A stretch of DNA of 64,000 nucleotides from Semisulcospira habei (Eukaryota; Mollusca; Gastropoda; Semisulcospiridae). The translations under genes and the position numbers were made by a program. Under the pieces are notes generated by a model, which worked only from the letters and a program-made list of their open reading frames with translations, did no database searches and was not told the DNA's origin. Numbering within the stretch: the first letter of the stretch is position 1; every line of letters starts with the position of its first letter. The DNA lies in contig BTPG01000002.1 in assembly GCA_036245525.1 (NCBI GenBank), positions 168,684,625-168,748,624 on the forward strand. The letters are read 5' to 3'. Positions 10,985-20,894 of this stretch are shown here, piece after piece.

Positions 10985-11995
10985 CAGGTAGAACCAGGCG
11001 AAGGTAGACTCAGCCCGTCAACCCATGGCCGCCACAATGTCTCTCACAGCGCAGTTGCAGTCAAAGGCAATGCTCGCAGCCACTGCTCTGATCTCATGTG
11101 TGCGTATGCGCATCGTCTTCGCCCGTACAGGGGAGAGCTCTTTGTATGCCGACCAGATTACCCAGCAGAGCCAGAATGAGATCGTCTGCGCAGAGATGTC
11201 TCGACTGCCTGGAGCCAAGGGCAGGAATAGGCATGAGCGCCCATGTCTCAGTGGCTTAGGTCGGCGCAGGTAAATTGTCAGTGCTCGGATGGGGTCCTGC
11301 TGGCGGGACTCCCGGGACTGGTCAATCGCCCTGAGCGGGTGGAACGGTTAACACCTGCGGCAGGGCCGCTGGGAGCCAGTTCTTGGCCAGGAATGCCGGG
11401 TCAGTGAGGAGTTGTACCGACCATCAGCCCGAAACTGGAGACAGGTGGGTCGCATAGAAAAGGCGTGGATCTCGCTCACTCTGGATGCTGTGGCGAGGGC
11501 GATCAGGAAGCAGGTCTCCCTGGTTAGGTCTCCCAGCCGTGCCAGGGGAAGAGGCTCAAACCGCTCCGAGTTGAGCCAGGTTAGGACCCAGGACAAATCC
11601 CAGCGAGGGATCAGCCAGCGGGACACCGGTCTCTGATGATCCAGATGAGCCATCAAATCCAAGAGGTCTTTGCAGGCACCCGGGTCCGGCCATCCCAGGT
11701 GTCTATACATGTCTGCAATCATTGCCAGGTAACCTCTGATGGTGATGAGGGCCAGATTCTGTTGGGCGACAAGCCACAGAAAGAACTCGGCCAGCTGCGG
11801 GGTAGACAAGTCCATGGGGGAGAGCTGCTCGGCTGCGCACCAGGACTGGAGGACCTGCCACTTTCCCTCGTAGACGTTACGGGTAGAAGCCCTGCGAGCT
11901 GCTGCGATTGCCTCCACCGCTGCACCCGAGAAGCCACTAGCGTCGAGGGCTTGCCGGACAACCTCCAAGCGTGTAATAGCAACCGTTCCGGGCAA
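10985..11995 (-). pseudogene. Tyrosine recombinase remnant of copy C
   Basis: The N-lobe and first catalytic Arg ('ASRVSEIHAF') are open from 11995 to about 11348. A frameshift follows, and the His-x-x-Arg box ('HEIRAVAAS') is in another frame (11218-11018). The codon for Trp before 'RAESTFAWFYLRD' has become TGA at about 11017. The catalytic Tyr codon itself remains. Compared with A, the enzyme is clearly dead. Confidence 0.85.
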
Positions 11996-12090
11996 GGGTG
12001 GAAAAGCTGCTGCCGGGGCTGCTTGAGCATCGTCCGAGGCGTGGGGAGCCCAAGCAGGGGGTCCGTGGCCAGGCTCAGAAGGTCGCTGGT

Positions 12091-13758
12091 CTAGCTCTTG
12101 GTCCAGCTGAATGACGCCACTAGGAGCAGTATCGCGTCGCTGCCTCTGAGCTTTTGAAGCACCTTCGGTATGAGGACGGCGGGGGGAACGCGTAAGCCAC
12201 CAGTCCGTCCCACGGAATGGAGAGCGTGTCTACGGCCCAGGCGAGTGGACTTGGAATGGGGGAGACGAAGAGCGGAAGCTGTCTGTTTCACCTCGTGGCG
12301 AAGAGGTCCATCATGGGAGTCTCCCAGCGCGTGCAGAGAAGGCGGAAGATGTCCAGGCGCAGGGACCACTCTGTGTGGAGCAGCTGCCCGCGATGCGAGA
12401 GGGAGTCCGCGAGAATGTTCAGGTGGCCCGGGATGTGCTGCGCCCGAAGCGAGATGCCGCGATCTCTGCACCACAGGAAGACCTGGTACAGGAGGATGCA
12501 GAGAGAGAGCGCGTCTCACCTTGGTTCTGTATGTAGGCCACGCGCGCACGACCATCCAGTTGTCGGACAGCACCAGGATCTCTTGTCGAGCCAGGCGGAG
12601 AGCGCTAACCACACGGCCTTCAGCTCCAGCCAGTTGCTGTGCCTGTCTGCGTGGTCCTGCGGCCAGCTGCCCGAGGCTGTGACAAACTGTGGGAGTAAGA
12701 GTGCTCCCCAACCGGAGCGGCTCGCGTCTGTGCAGATGGAGAGCCGGGGTGCTGGGGAGGAGAGCGGAACCCCCAATGCCAACCAGGTCTTGTCTGTCCA
12801 CCGCAGAAGATGAGATCTGGCCAAGGGGGAGACCGGGACCAGGGCCGCCAGATCACCGGACAATGGGCACCAGTAGAGGAGTAGATGCAGCTAGATCGGG
12901 CGAGAGTAGTTGGCCGAGAGGCAGGAGGTCCGCCGCCGCGCTTAGGAGATCCAGCAGTTGGAGCCACACCCTGGCTGGGAGAGCCTCTGTGCGAGAGATT
13001 TGGAGAGCCAGATCCGCCACCTTCTGGATCTGTCCTTCTGGGAGCTGAACACAGTTGATATCGGTCAGGAACTCCATGCCTAGGTGAATAAACCGGTGCG
13101 AGGGCGTGAGATCGGACTTGACTCTGTTGACAAGGAATCCGAGCTGGCACGGCAGGGTCAGTAGGGTGTCCAGATCCTGCTCCAAGGCTGTCGCCATCTC
13201 GTTCTGGAGAAGCAGATCATCCAGATAGTTGGAAGCTGGGCTCGAGGCCATCTGCGAGAACCTGCAGATGACGCCATTGATGATCCTGGTAAACACCCAA
13301 GGGCTGAGGTTGAGCCCGAAGGGCAGGGCCCGAAACTGACACACTACTCCGCTGAAGGCGAAGCGAAGATACCGACGTGACGCCGGATGTACGGGCACGG
13401 GAAGATAGGCATCCGCCAGGTCGAGGCTCACGGCGAAGTCCTGGGGCTGCACCGTGGCCCTCAACGCTCTGGCTGTCTCCATCCGGAAGCGAGGGGCCAA
13501 AACGTACTTGTTTAGTGCTGAGAGGTCGATGACCGGACGCCACCTGCCGCCGGGCTTGGGGACGATGAAGAGACGGCTGTAGAAGGCCGGGGAGTCGAGA
13601 CGTGAAACTACTTCTGTGGCCTCCTTCCGCAGCAGAGAGAGTTCCTCGTCGCACAGAGCTTCCGCCTTGCCTTGTTCCCCCGGCACCTGAGTCCACAGGG
13701 GGGACTGACGTAACGGAATGAGATCCTCAGGCCCTCCGAGATGGTCGAGAGAATCCAA
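12091..13758 (-). pseudogene. Reverse transcriptase-RNase H remnant of copy C
   Basis: RT palm motifs are readable in one frame from 13758 to 12853: 'VPKPGGRWRPVIDL', 'SLDLADAYLPVPV', 'LPFGLNLSPWVF' and 'YLDDLLL'. RNase H follows in shifted frames, with 'CTDASRSGWGA' at about 12740 and further fragments to 12091. At least two frame changes separate the parts. No protease or DDE integrase lies nearby, in agreement with the DIRS class. Confidence 0.85.
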
Positions 13759-13799
13759 GGGTCATCCTGAAACAGTCGACGCCACTGTGATGGGCTAGC

Positions 13800-13931
13800 C
13801 TCCTGTCGACTGGAGAACCTATAGGAAACGGCGGGGGGACAGGCGATGGGTCAGTGGGCCCGGCCGCGTCCCGGCCTCCTGGCGCCTCTGGACCAGGAAG
13901 GGGAGGTTGTGGGGAGAGCGCGCGAGTGCGC

Positions 13932-13964
<33 letters not shown>

Positions 13965-16076
13965 GGCGGAGCGCACAGCGGCCTCTGGGGAGACGGGAGG
14001 AGGGGGGTCTGAACGACAGCAGGGCACGACCCACGGCTCTGCGGGCCGACTGAAAGTGGGAAGCGGCGGGGACGGTTGCTGAAGCAGGTCGAGTGACTGA
14101 CCAGAGCTCGTTGGAAGACTCCTTGATGGTCTGCCAGGTCGGTCCAAAGAGAAGCGATCCACCGAAGGGTGCCTGACAAAGCTGCATCTTAACTGAAGCT
14201 GTTAGCGATAAGCAGAGTCCCAGCAGGGTGCCCCGCCGCATCAGGATGCAGTAGCTGCCGCTGCCATGGCGTTAACCGAGGAGTGAAACGCCGCTCTGTT
14301 CGCCGCCACGAGAACGGAGTGTACGTCACGAAAAGGAGCTGAGGCGGAGAGGTCCCAGGTATCCTTGAGGCGTCGTACCATGGCCTGCGTTGCCATCTCA
14401 AGGAAGCCGGCGCACGCTAAGGAGTGCCGCAACAGCTTCGCCATCTTCTCCAGGCTGTGCAGGATCCGTAGCCGCTTGCCACCGGGGTCCCCGTCTGCAG
14501 CAGCGCCGCCTAGTCTAGTGCCGGCAGGGGGCATGAAAAGCTTGAGAAAGCCCAGCGTACCACTGCTTGTGAAAGCTGACGTCCATTCCCACTGGCCATC
14601 TGGTGGCGGAGAAGAAGCCCTGGTCACCCAATCTGTCCGCCAGAAGCTGCGCCGAAAACGCCTCCGTGAGGTCCCTAAACGCCGGCGGCTGACAGAGGGA
14701 CTTTAAGCGCTTGGACTGTCGAGGCGTGTCCACCATCGGTGTGGCCTTCCTCTTCAGGGGGGAGGAGGAGGGAGGAGCCCGGGAGGAGGTAGGAGGCAAT
14801 GAGACGGGAGGCCTCGTTCAGGGAGCAAAGTCGGAGCTGCACCCACCAAAGCCAACGAACCGGACGACCAAGCGCTAGGCGACGCCGAGCGGATGTCCGC
14901 GAGTCCTAGGGCAGACACCAAGTCCTCCTGGTGGAGGCTAAGGGCCTCGTCGTCGATCCCCATGGACCGCGGAAAGGAGCGGAGGTCCCTGTGCGCAGAT
15001 GGAGATGTGGGGGGAGAAGAGCGCCTGCTCACGTGAAGAGACGAAGCCCAGAGAGGCTGGCTAGAGCGGGAATGTGGGGATGAGTCCACCTGACGACTGG
15101 CCGCTGTCTGTGAGGCCCCGCCGCTGGGGGCAAGGGCACCAATCCCGCAAGGCAAAACGACGCGTCGATCGGCTCCTCGAGGACGTCGCAGAGGGACGAT
15201 GTCGAGCCGAAAGTGGGCGCTGGGGCGGAGTCGAGGCCTTCCTACCCGGAGAGGCAGAGCGGGAGCCCGAAGCATCGCGATGCCAACGTCTAAGGCTGTT
15301 GCTATGACGAGGCTCCTGACTTCTTTCTTGTCTCTCTTTCCTTCCTTCGCCATGCCCGATGGGCGAGTTAAACGGGCGGACTCTACTGGAAAGGTCCTGC
15401 TGCTGATGATGCCGTGAGACTCGGCCCTCCCCTGTGTGGTCCTCTCTAGTGGCGCTGCAAGTCCCCCAAGCGCGAGGTGCTTTGCCCGCCGAGTGGTGCG
15501 GCGACCGGGACCACTGGCTGTGCCTTTCGCTGCTCCTCGAGCGGAGAGGTGGGGTAATGGAGGACTGGATATGACAAGGAGGGGTGTCTCGTCGGTGACT
15601 GTTCAGCACCAGTATGTCTCCACGGACGTAAGAAGCGTCGGGATCATGGAAGCGGGGCAGTTCTTCCCACTGGTGGCTGGCAAGCTTCCCCCTTTCTGAG
15701 TGACGGCATGTGGATCTTGGCGCCCGTTCGCGGCGCTTGTCTGGCTGATGGCTGCGTGGCTGACGGCTCTCTGAGCGCGGGGAAGGAGTACCCGCTGCCT
15801 GGACCCACCTGGGGCGCATGGCCTGTCGTGGGCGGACCGGCATTTCGGCCACCTAAAGGTGGGGTAGGGTCTCTGTTGCCTGTACCTGTGGTGCGTCCTT
15901 CCGACTGCTAACAGGCTCCCCTGAGCGTGAGTGTGTAAGTCCCGCTGCCTGGTAGCGCCTAGGGACCAAGTCCCGTCGTGGGCGTGCCGGCATCTTGGCC
16001 ACCGAAGGGTGGGGTAGGGAACTTGGTGCCTGTCCTTGATGACTGTTATCCCATCAGTCATTGACTGCCCTAGCAC
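13800..16076 (-). pseudogene. gag remnant of copy C
   Basis: In sense order there is a two-fold repeat with 'PYPTFRWPKC' and 'PYPTLRWPRC' (16040-15790), an Arg/Ser-rich region (15852-15061), and then the gag core. The core includes 'SPLKRKATPMVDTPRQSKR', 'KQWYAGLSQAF' and 'AAFHSSVNAMAAAA' (14799-14240). The C-terminal part ends near 13800. The pieces lie in different frames, and a 29-base poly-G run interrupts them at 13933. Confidence 0.75.
13933..13961. repeat. Poly-G run (29)
   Basis: An uninterrupted homopolymer inside the gag/RT overlap of copy C. Similar runs lie at 16100-16129 (30) and 16597-16629 (33). Their lengths may be unreliable in an assembly. Confidence 0.9.
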
Positions 16077-16095
16077 AAGGCAGTAGGGTTCTAGG

Positions 16096-16131
<36 letters not shown>

Positions 16132-16596
16132 AGCAGAAACAGACAAAGACCAAGTGGTACGGGCGCGGGGCCACCCTGGAGGCCCCACGCTCACGACTAG
16201 TCGTGCAACAGAATCCCCAGTAAACGCCACCACCCGGTTTCTAATTCAACAACCGCCGGCAGGAACATTCACCAAAGCTTTACCTTGTCATGGGTGGGTC
16301 AGTATCCCCCCCAAGGAACCACCAAGTAACTCCGCCACCCACAGTAAACCTCCGAGCTTACACAGTCACTCTCTCACTCTCCTTCTTTTCTCTTTTTTTT
16401 TTCTTCACATAAATCCAAGGAAAGCACACCAAAACCCCAAAGGGTAAGCACACACGAAGCAGTAATCCACACGAAGTCTCCGAGTAGTCCCACCGTACAC
16501 AGCCGAAGCGAAGCAGGCTGAACACGACCGGTCTTGGTGAGCTAAGCGAAAAGATTGGCGGTAAACGGCCAGGCATGTGACCGGATAGGAAGGCAA

Positions 16597-16629
<33 letters not shown>

Positions 16630-16960
16630 CTACTCGAGGTGTCATGGTAACAGCCCCAAAGAGTCGCCCCCCTGGTTGTGAGGTGTACACAACAAATTTT
16701 GGGGCTGAAATTGGTAAGCTAAGCATGCGTTCCTATTAGTCATGCCGTCAGTAAGAGTTCTGAGAAGACAACAGACACTGTGTGTATCGGCATAAGCATA
16801 ATATATTGTAAGTATCAGTTAGAGACCCTAGAATAAATCATAAAACAATAAATGGTCCTATAAACAAAAAGGCCCATGGACCTATGTCAGCTGCAGTTTC
16901 CCATGTGTGCACATGTGCACACCAACTGCAGCTGATATCAGCCTGAGGGACTTTGCTTAC

Positions 16961-17074
16961 TTCTTCTGGATGTTCGCTGCATTGCTGATGGTGTTTCTGG
17001 TGTGCCTCCCTGGCAGTGTGGTCATCAATTGCAACAATTGAGTGCTTCTGGCACGATGGAATGGTCATATGAAC
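16961..17074 (-). CDS. TRIM-type E3 ligase, coding exon 2 (end of B-box 1, start of B-box 2)
   Basis: A 114-base exon (38 codons, phase 0 at both ends) with acceptor TTCTGTAG and donor GTAAGC on the minus strand. It supplies His139 and His148 towards B-box 1. Its end, 'HQQCSEHPEE', gives Cys169 and His172, which open B-box 2. Joined to exon 3 the spacing is C-x2-H-x8-C-x2-C-x4-C-x2-C-x4-H, a normal B-box 2. Copies C and D lie in the intron on its downstream side, and copy B in the intron on its upstream side. A palindrome (GTCAGCTGCAG paired with CTGCAGCTGATATC) begins about 15 bases after its donor. Confidence 0.87.
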
Positions 17075-17460
17075 CTACAGAACAAATGATTCAGCAAGTT
17101 AGTCAAAGAGACTAATAACAGCAAGAGTTGAGAGGGAGAGAATACTGTCACCTTAGCTTAGAATCCAGCAACTGAAGCCCTTCAAACCAAGAAAAATAAA
17201 TTTTTCAATTAAAATATATTTTTTTGAAAAATACTTACCGATGGTATTACACTTAGGGAATGGTTCTTAGCTAGCCTAATTTTAGCCAAATTTGGTTGTG
17301 TCCGTATACGGTATCGTTGGCAGGAGTGGGGCGCCATAGAATAGGCCCTCGCCAGAATAGCCTCCCCTTCTTCCCATCCGGTGCGAAAATACCCGTCATA
17401 CCTCAGTTTAGCTTCTTAGCCAACCGCGGCAAGCGGGGCCGGTGGGAGGGACCTTCGAGT

Positions 17461-17556
17461 AATACCATCGGTAAGTATTTTTCAAAAAAATATATTTTAA
17501 TTGAAAAATTTATTTGTTTTCTCAAAACACATTACCGATGGTATTACACTTAGGGA
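17461..17556 (-). repeat. Internal complementary region of copy B
   Basis: It reads as the complement of the left outer end (TAATACCATCGGTAAG ... GAAAAATTT) joined through ATTT to the complement of the right outer end (GTTTTCTCAAAACAC). This is a copy of the circular junction. Confidence 0.88.
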
Positions 17557-17672
17557 GAATCACAAAGAGGAGGTGGGTGCCGCCCTATCGCCCCCACTGC
17601 CAACGACACAGCCCACAGACCCGCCCTCGTACAGCAAACTCCCGATAATTTTAGCTAAGGTACTTACGGCGC

Positions 17673-19140
17673 CTAGGGCGCCGGGAGGGAGTGTTGCGCT
17701 GCTGCGATGTCTCCCACCAGCGTGAGGTTCTGCCGCTGGGTGGAGAGGTCCCTCAGGTAGAATCGGGAAAATGTGGACTCCGCTCGCCATCCCACGGCCG
17801 CCACAATGTCTTTCACTGCACAATTGCGGTCGAAGGCGAGACTTGTGGCCATGGCTCGGACCTCGTGCGCCCTGATGTGCATACGTTGGGCTACTTCTGG
17901 CGCGAGGTCTTGATAGGCCGAGCGGATCACCCAACGAATCCATGAGGAGATGGTCTGGGCGGAAATGTCCTGTCTACCTGGGGACAGAGGGAGAAAAAGG
18001 CGGGTCCGTCTTCTGCGCAGCGGTCTGGTCCGTCGCAGGTACACACGCAAGGCTCTCACCGGGTCCTGTTGTCTGGACTCCCGGGTGGATTCTGTCACAC
18101 GTAAAGGTCGGATGGTCATCATCTGTGGGGTCGTCAGAGGCGACCGCGTCTTGGCGAGAAAGGATGGTTCAGGTAGCAGTTGCACCGAGCCGTCAGTCCG
18201 GAACTGCAGACAATCTGATCGTGGTGGACAGCGCGTGAAGCTCACTGACCCTGGAAGCGGTAGCAAGGGCCAACAGGAAGCACGTCTTTCTAGTTACATC
18301 CGGTAAGCTTGCCAACTGTAGGGGTTCAAAACGGGCAGAGTTGAGCCAGGTCAGCACCCAAGGCAGGTCCCATCTAGGCAACAGTGACCGTAGCGCCGGG
18401 CGTTGTAAACCGAAGTGCGTCATGAGATCAGCCAGGTCTTTGCAGGCACCAGGGTCTGTCCGGCCCAGGTGGCGGTAGGTGTCAGCAATCATTGCCAGGT
18501 AACCCCGGATGGTAATAGGCGCCAAACTCTGGAAGTTGAACAGCCAGAGGAAGAACTCCGCCAGCTGGGGCATCGTCAACTCGGTGGGGTTAAGGTTGTT
18601 GTCACCACACCAGTCGCACAGCACCTTCCACTTCCCCTCGTAGACTCGTCTGGTAGAGGGTCTGCGTGCAGCAGCGATAGCTTCCACTGCGTCACCTGAG
18701 AAGCCTCTTCTGGTGAGGGCCTGCCGCACAACCTCCAAGCGTGTAGAAGGAGGCGCTCCGGGCAAGGGTGAAACAGCGGCTGTCGAGGTTGCTTGAGCAT
18801 CGTGCGAGGCGTAGGAAGCTGAAGAGGTGGACTGGTGGCTAGGTTGAGCAGGTCCGTTGTCCACGACTTGCTCCAGCAGAAGGGCGCCACCAGGAACAGA
18901 ATCGTGTTGCAGCCGCGAAGCTTGTGGAGGACTTTGGGAACCAGCACCGTCGGCGGATAGGCGTAGGCGATGAGCCCGTCCCAGGGAATGGACAGTGCGT
19001 CGACCGCCCAAGCTAGAGGATCTGGAACCGACGAGACGAACAGCGGCAACTGGTGGTTCCAACGGGTGGCGAACAGGTCGATCATAGGAGCTTCCCATCT
19101 GGCCGCGATCAACTGGAAGATGTCCGGCCGCAGTGTCCAT
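17673..19140 (-). pseudogene. Tyrosine recombinase of copy B, one frameshift
   Basis: The candidate start is the ATG at 19140, at the same place as the ATG at 30844 in copy A. The frame is open through 'TRLEVVRQAL', the core-binding part and the first catalytic Arg ('ASRVSELHALS'). One extra base near 18215-18225 then throws it out of frame to a stop. The remainder is open in the next frame (from about 18225 to 17673) with 'HEVRAMATS' and 'RAESTFSRFYLRDL', which hold the His, second Arg and nucleophile Tyr. Apart from that base the gene looks sound. Confidence 0.85.
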
Positions 19141-20894
19141 TCTGTGTGTAGGAGCTGTCCGCGGCGTGATAAGGAGTCGGCCAGCACGTTGAGATGACCT
19201 GGGATGTGTCTGGCGCGCAGAGTGATGCCCCGATCTTCGCACCAACGAAGCAGCTGGTACAGGAGGATGCACAGAGAAGGGGAGCGCGTACCGCCCTGCT
19301 TCTGTAGGTAAGCGACGACTGTGGAGTTGTCGGACAGCACGAGCAGTTCCTGACCCTGGAGCTGAGAGTCCCACGTCAACAACGCCTGCCACACCGCCTG
19401 CAACTCCAACCAGTTGATGTGTCGGGTCAGAAGATCCGTGGGCCATACCCCCGAGGCTGTCGTGAATGCCGGTAGCAGATGGGCTCCCCAACCGGTGAGA
19501 CTTGCGTCGACGCAAAGGGACAAGCTGGGAGGCGGTGTGTAAAGGGAGACTCCCGAAGCCAGCCAGTTGTGGTCCGCCCAGCGCCTCAGGTGTGGGAGTA
19601 ACATCGGGGGAACCGGAATCAGAGCGTCGATGTCGTCCGTCGAGGGTCGCCAAAGAAGTAGTAGGTGCAACTGGAGCGGTCGGGAATAGAGACGTCCCAG
19701 GGGAATCAGGTCTGCAGCCGCACTCATCAGGCCCAGCAACTGTAGCCACACCCGTGCAGAGACCCTGTCCTGCTGAGCCACCTGTCGCGCCAGATCGCTG
19801 ATCTTCTGTATACGTGTCTCCGGGAGTCGCACTAAGTTGAGATCGGTGTGGAACTCCATTCCCAGGTGGACGAAACAGCGGGACGGGGAGAGGTCGGACT
19901 TGCCCGTGTTGACGATGAACCCGAGGAAGTCGAGGAGGTCCAGGAGTGCGTCTCGGTCTCTCTCCAAGGCGGAGTCCACCTGGTTTCGTAGGAGAAGATC
20001 GTCGAGGTAGTTGGACGTAGGGCTTGAACTCGTCCTTCTGGCCCTGGCGACGACCGCATCCATGATCCTGGTGAACACCCACGGGCTGAGGTTGAGACCA
20101 AAGGGTAGAGCGCGGAACTGGTAGACGATTCCGGCAAAGGCGAAACGAAGGAAGCGTCTGGACGCCGGGTGCATTGGAACATGTAGATAGGCGTCTGCGA
20201 GGTCGAGGCTGATGGCGAAATCGAACGGCTGCACCGCGGAACGCAGAGCTCGAGCGGTTTCCATCCGGAACGGCGGGGCGACGAGGAACTTGTTTAGTGC
20301 GGAGAGGTCGATGACCGGCCGCCACTTGCCCCCCGGCTTGGGAACCACGAACAGGCGACTGTAGAAGGCCGGAGAGTCGTGGCGTCTGACTACCTCTGTG
20401 GCGTTCTTCTGGAGAAGTGCCGCCACCTCGTTGCGTAGCGCCTCTGCTCTGAGCGAGTCGGCGGGCATCGACGTCCAAAGTGGAGAACGGCGCAGTGGAG
20501 GGGGTGAGCGGAATGACAGCTGTAGTCCTTGGCAAACTGTCGAGAGGATCCACGGGTCGTCGGAAAACAGCGAGGTCCAAGCGTCGCTGTGAAGTGCTAG
20601 TCTCCCGCCGACAGGGGACCCGGAAGCGGTCGGGGGAGACGTGATCGGAGTGTAGTCATCGGGCCCTACCACGCCCGAAAGGACGGCGGGCAGGTCTAGG
20701 CCAAGCGGGGGCGGGGACGGGGGCGTCTGCGGGGCCAGGTTTAGGTCGTCGGGGGCGACCAAAGGCCGGTTGGCGGGGGGAGAAGACGTCCACGACTGGT
20801 AAAGGGGCGACCGCTGGGTCTGGTGGTCCGCAAGCCTCGACCCGCGGGCCTGCGGGTTGTAGGAAAGCGGGGCGGGGCGAACCTGGTGGGCCAC
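18576..20894 (-). CDS. Reverse transcriptase-RNase H of DIRS copy B
   Basis: An open frame of about 770 codons. Seen in order: 'FVVPKPGGKWRPVIDLS', 'SLDLADAYLHVPM', 'LPFGLNLSPWVF', 'NYLDDLLLRNQ' (RT palm), then RNase H with 'LCVDASLTGWGAHL', 'INWLELQAVWQAL', 'LVLSDNSTVVAYL' and 'ARHIPGHLNVLADSLSRRG'. The C-terminal 'IDLFATRWNHQLPLFVSS' to 'YAYPPTVLVPKVL' stretch is where DIRS elements carry a Dam-like methyltransferase region. The assignment here rests on position more than on catalytic motifs. The frame has no ATG before the conserved 'PLWTSMPADS', as in A. It overlaps the gag C-terminus upstream and the recombinase downstream. Confidence 0.9.
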   Translation of the reverse strand: MAHQVRPAPLSYNPQARGSRLADHQTQRSPLYQSWTSSPPANRPLVAPDDLNLAPQTPPSPPPLGLDLPAVLSGVVGPDDYTPITSPPTASGSPVGGRLALHSDAWTSLFSDDPWILSTVCQGLQLSFRSPPPLRRSPLWTSMPADSLRAEALRNEVAALLQKNATEVVRRHDSPAFYSRLFVVPKPGGKWRPVIDLSALNKFLVAPPFRMETARALRSAVQPFDFAISLDLADAYLHVPMHPASRRFLRFAFAGIVYQFRALPFGLNLSPWVFTRIMDAVVARARRTSSSPTSNYLDDLLLRNQVDSALERDRDALLDLLDFLGFIVNTGKSDLSPSRCFVHLGMEFHTDLNLVRLPETRIQKISDLARQVAQQDRVSARVWLQLLGLMSAAADLIPLGRLYSRPLQLHLLLLWRPSTDDIDALIPVPPMLLPHLRRWADHNWLASGVSLYTPPPSLSLCVDASLTGWGAHLLPAFTTASGVWPTDLLTRHINWLELQAVWQALLTWDSQLQGQELLVLSDNSTVVAYLQKQGGTRSPSLCILLYQLLRWCEDRGITLRARHIPGHLNVLADSLSRRGQLLHTEWTLRPDIFQLIAARWEAPMIDLFATRWNHQLPLFVSSVPDPLAWAVDALSIPWDGLIAYAYPPTVLVPKVLHKLRGCNTILFLVAPFCWSKSWTTDLLNLATSPPLQLPTPRTMLKQPRQPLFHPCPERLLLHAWRLCGRPSPEEASQVTQWKLSLLHADPLPDESTRGSGRCCATGVVTTTLTPPS

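Larger units (their letters stand above)
7566..16772 (-). mobile_element. DIRS-type retrotransposon copy C, interrupted by copy D
   Basis: A minus-strand element in TRIM intron 2. Its 5' end is at about 16772 and its 3' terminus at 7566-7569. The 3' terminus is split: the outer 30-odd bases lie at about 7569-7602, and the rest resumes at 10436 with TACTTACC, after D. The termini are inverted copies of each other (16550-16760 against 10436-10660) with several differences. An internal complementary region lies at 10662-10765. In sense order it carries remnants of gag, RT, RNase H and tyrosine recombinase, all with frame breaks or stops. It is therefore an older, inactive copy that could at most be mobilised by another element. 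Confidence 0.88.

Noticed and set aside
12217..12813. 198-codon plus-strand frame, and similar frames at 12170 and 23483
   Set aside because: They lie antisense to RT/RNase H and the gag leader of minus-strand DIRS copies; high GC content keeps antisense frames open.
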